Assembly (NCBI RefSeq): GCF_016887565.1
Contig: NZ_CP069396.1
Coordinates: forward strand, 4,429,001-4,493,000
Length of the DNA stretch: 64,000 nucleotides
Source: Archangium violaceum
GTDB lineage: Bacteria > Myxococcota > Myxococcia > Myxococcales > Myxococcaceae
Direction: 5' to 3'
Position numbers and translations under genes: made by a program. Below are positions 62,204 through 64,000 of this stretch, piece by piece. The notes beneath the pieces are model-generated. The model did not search any database. It saw only the letters and a list, made by a program, of their open reading frames with translations, and was not told where the DNA came from. Numbering within the stretch: position 1 is the first letter of the stretch; every line of letters begins with the position of its first letter.

Positions 62204-62841
62204 AGGACGGGGACCTGGGGCTCGGGTGGCTCGTCCGGGACGCCCTCGCGCTTGCGCTGGCAGGCGGCGCAGCACTCCGCCCAGGGTACCAGTTGCAGGC
62301 GCTCCAGCAGGATGGCGGTGCCGCAGTCCTCGCACTGTCCGTACGGCGTGGGTGTCATGGCCAGCTTCCTCAGCGCCCCCTGCACACGGGGGAGCAGCAC
62401 GGGGTCCTTCTCCTCGCCCGACTCGGCCGCGTCGCGGAGCTGCTCCTGCTGCTCCTCGTCGAGCGACGTCCACACCCAATCGGGGGGCTTCTGGCCCGAC
62501 AGCAGATAGTGGAGGACGTGGAGCTGGTGCTCGGCCTCGCGGCGCTGGGCCTCGCGGCGCATGTTCACGAGCGCCGGGTTCTCCATCAACTTCGCCAGCC
62601 GCTTCTGGACCTCACCACGCAGTGTGGCGTCCCGGGTCAGGAGGTCGATGTAGGCCGAGGGGGTCAGGCCCTGGGGCTCGCAGATCTGCTGGAGCACGCG
62701 CTCGAAGATCGGTTCGATACCGACGGTCGCGGCGGTGGGAATCCACCCGGTGGACGAGGCCAGCGCATCGAGCGTGGAGAGCACTGTCCGGTGGATGTCG
62801 GGCCACGGAGGCGGGGGACCTTCTGGGGAACCGTTCGTCAT
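62194..62841 (-). CDS. TraR/DksA-type zinc-finger protein
   Basis: A 215-residue cytosolic protein whose C-terminus carries a DksA/TraR-type C4 zinc finger: QCEDCGTAILLERL...ECCAACQRKREG, spacing C-x2-C-x17-C-x2-C. The N-terminal 150 residues are helical (ERVLQQICEPQGLTPSAYIDLL, QKRLAKLMENPALV) but are not clearly the DksA coiled coil with its Asp-x-x-Asp tip, so RNA polymerase binding is uncertain. ATG 62841. Terminates within the end of the ATP-grasp gene. Confidence 0.65.
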   Translation of the reverse strand: MTNGSPEGPPPPWPDIHRTVLSTLDALASSTGWIPTAATVGIEPIFERVLQQICEPQGLTPSAYIDLLTRDATLRGEVQKRLAKLMENPALVNMRREAQRREAEHQLHVLHYLLSGQKPPDWVWTSLDEEQQEQLRDAAESGEEKDPVLLPRVQGALRKLAMTPTPYGQCEDCGTAILLERLQLVPWAECCAACQRKREGVPDEPPEPQVPVLYF

Positions 62842-62887
62842 GCCTGGAGGTATCTAATCACACGGAAACGGGGTGCACACGCTCCCA

Positions 62888-63016
62888 CTACGGTTGAGCG
62901 GGCGAGGGGAGCGACTCCGGGTGCGGTGGGCCGCGGGCGGCGAACGTGGCGCAGCCGGAGGCCAGCAGGAGCAGGGGCACGAGCCCGGCCGCGAGCGGGG
63001 CGCGGGAAGAGGGCAT
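62888..63016 (-). CDS. very short lipoprotein
   Basis: A 42-residue product with a complete lipoprotein signal peptide (AAGLVPLLLLASGCATFAA; lipobox LASGC) and only about 20 mature residues, Pro-rich (GPPHPESLPSPAQP). Such mini-lipoproteins are easily missed. No strong ribosome site before ATG 63016, so confidence is moderate. It is 47 bp upstream of the zinc-finger gene on the same strand. Confidence 0.45.
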   Translation of the reverse strand: MPSSRAPLAAGLVPLLLLASGCATFAARGPPHPESLPSPAQP

Positions 63017-63115
63017 GGCCGCCAACGTACCAAGCGGGGGGCGTGTCGCTTCGCTTGAATCCGAGGTGTGTCCCGGGCCAGATAACAGGGCTCGGTGCCC
63101 CAGGAGGCGATTGCG

Positions 63116-63751
63116 ATGTCCGGTGCTTCGCGGTGGTGGGACAGTGCCAGGGAGTGGGCGGGGAAGTTGCCCGTGGGTCTGGCCGGTGACGTGTCGGTGG
63201 ACGTGGCTCGCAAGCGGCTGCGCTTGTCCCACGCACGGGTGGAGGCCATCACCCGGCGGGTGCTGCGCGACGTGCGTCCGCTGACGCTGGGCGACTGGGC
63301 CCACCTGCCGAAGACCTATGACGTGCGGCTGGCGGTCTCCGGCTGGAAGCTGCGCGTGGAGGTGGCCCTGGAGCGGCTGGAGCTGGTGTCGGGCCGCTAC
63401 CACCTGACGCTCCTCACCCCGGGCCGGGTGGACCTGGAGGAGTCGAAGATGGCCTCGGCGCTGGTGCAGGGCGTGTTGCGCGTGGGCGGAGGCAAGGCCG
63501 CGCTGCGCACCGTGCTCGACCAGGTGATGCCCGAGGGGCTGAGCTGGGACGGACAGCGCTTCCGGGTGTCTGGGGCGCTGCCGAAGGAGGGCGCGGTGTC
63601 GGCGCGGCTCTTCGAGTCCTCCTCGCTCCTGATGAACGCCGAGCACGAGCCGGAAGGCGTGTGGCTGTCGGCCGAGGCCTGGCCCGGGCTGGTCGACCTG
63701 ATGCAGGCCGTGCTCAGCGTGGACCTCCCCCGCAAGCCGCCGGGAACCTGA
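63116..63751 (+). CDS. conserved hypothetical cytosolic protein
   Basis: A 211-residue protein without signal peptide or membrane helix; ATG 63116 follows AGGAGG by 9 nt. Sequence is alpha/beta with SHARVEAITRRVLRDVRPLTLGDWAHLPKTYDVRLAVSGW and an acidic/hydrophobic C-terminus (LVDLMQAVLSVDLP). No family or catalytic motif recognised. Followed after 102 bp by an antiporter gene on the same strand. Confidence 0.65.
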   Translation: MSGASRWWDSAREWAGKLPVGLAGDVSVDVARKRLRLSHARVEAITRRVLRDVRPLTLGDWAHLPKTYDVRLAVSGWKLRVEVALERLELVSGRYHLTLLTPGRVDLEESKMASALVQGVLRVGGGKAALRTVLDQVMPEGLSWDGQRFRVSGALPKEGAVSARLFESSSLLMNAEHEPEGVWLSAEAWPGLVDLMQAVLSVDLPRKPPGT

Positions 63752-63853
63752 CTCTGAGAACCCGGTAATTCCAGGGTCCATGGCCCAGGAGGGGTGACAC
63801 GTCATCCCGGAAGATGGTAAGTGCGAACTTAACGCTTTGCGGGAGGTGACACC

Positions 63854-64000
63854 ATGCACGCCGTCGGACACAACCCCCTGACCCTACTGATCGTGCAATT
63901 CATCGTGATCATTGGGGTTTCCCGGCTGATCGGGCGGGGCGCGCGGTGGCTGGGGCAGCCGCTGGTCATCGCCGAGGTGCTCGCGGGCATCCTGCTGGGG
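63854..64000 (+). CDS. cation/proton antiporter (CPA2 type), N-terminal fragment
   Basis: The first 49 residues of a membrane transporter that runs off the window: one helix (LTLLIVQFIVIIGVSRLIG) followed by RWLGQPLVIAEVLAGILLG, the conserved start of the second helix in KefB/NapA-type Na+(K+)/H+ exchangers. Good ribosome site GGGAGG before ATG 63854. The ion and any C-terminal domain cannot be judged. Confidence 0.85.
   Translation, partial: MHAVGHNPLTLLIVQFIVIIGVSRLIGRGARWLGQPLVIAEVLAGILLG

Noticed and set aside
62194-62841. DksA itself
   Set aside because: The zinc finger fits, but the protein is longer and lacks a recognisable acidic coiled-coil tip.

Overview
The window is a 64 kb stretch of a very GC-rich genome with codons ending mostly in G or C, tightly packed genes, many lipoproteins and outer-membrane barrels, and regulators typical of myxobacteria (a receiver-like/DUF4388 protein, a stand-alone MshEN-domain protein, a sigma-54 activator). 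It most resembles the chromosome of a cystobacterine myxobacterium such as Archangium, Cystobacter or a relative. That placement is inferred from gene content. No insertion sequence, CRISPR array, integrase, rRNA or replication origin was seen.

Layout. 1-6.9 kb: a cut-off cytochrome P450, a kelch/Ig-like lipoprotein, a TetR regulator with a second P450, and a sensor histidine kinase. 6.9-11 kb: a BamA-like barrel, an alkaline-phosphatase-superfamily enzyme translationally coupled to a flippase-like membrane protein, and tRNA-Leu(CAG) with its own promoter and terminator. 11-16.6 kb: a complete minus-strand ISC operon (iscS-iscU-iscA-hscB-hscA-fdx) behind a clear sigma-70 promoter overlapped by an IscR-like operator. 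16.8-22.1 kb: an SPFH/coiled-coil protein and a two-gene module that looks like a lipoprotein toxin and its immunity partner. 22.4-37.6 kb: MgtE, a TIMP-like protein, the MshEN protein, two DUF1990 proteins (one fused to DUF4126), an HTTM protein, a membrane spermidine-synthase-like protein, an AmpG-like transporter, a short DsbD and an arrestin-like membrane protein. 37.6-45 kb: a cupin, a duplicated S41 protease, and a divergent sugar-uptake locus (ABC permeases and binding protein against a LamB-like maltoporin).

45-50.7 kb holds a DTW protein, an ArsC/Spx-like gene with an in-frame TGA that reads as selenocysteine and is followed by a SECIS-like hairpin, an EamA transporter, a diverged diadenylate-cyclase-like protein and a MATE exporter. 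50.8-56.3 kb is an RNA-repair locus. RtcR, a CARF plus sigma-54 activator, faces rtcB, with a matching sigma-54 promoter and a palindromic upstream site. rtcB is followed by rtcA and then by an unrecognised, lower-GC gene with an RNALAH motif like that of HEPN ribonucleases. 56.4-64 kb: small proteins, a barrel, a pseudo-receiver/DUF4388 protein, yebC-ruvC-ruvA, an ATP-grasp enzyme, a TraR/DksA-type zinc finger protein, and the start of a cation/proton antiporter.

A GC-rich palindromic repeat (CCCTCACCCC-CCCTCTCCC family) occurs five times between genes, in the isc operon, the rtc operon and other gaps. The strongest items for follow-up are the ArsC-like selenoprotein, the HEPN-like gene attached to rtcBA, the toxin/immunity pair, the half-dead duplicated S41 protease, and the diadenylate-cyclase-like protein lacking the usual RHR motif.
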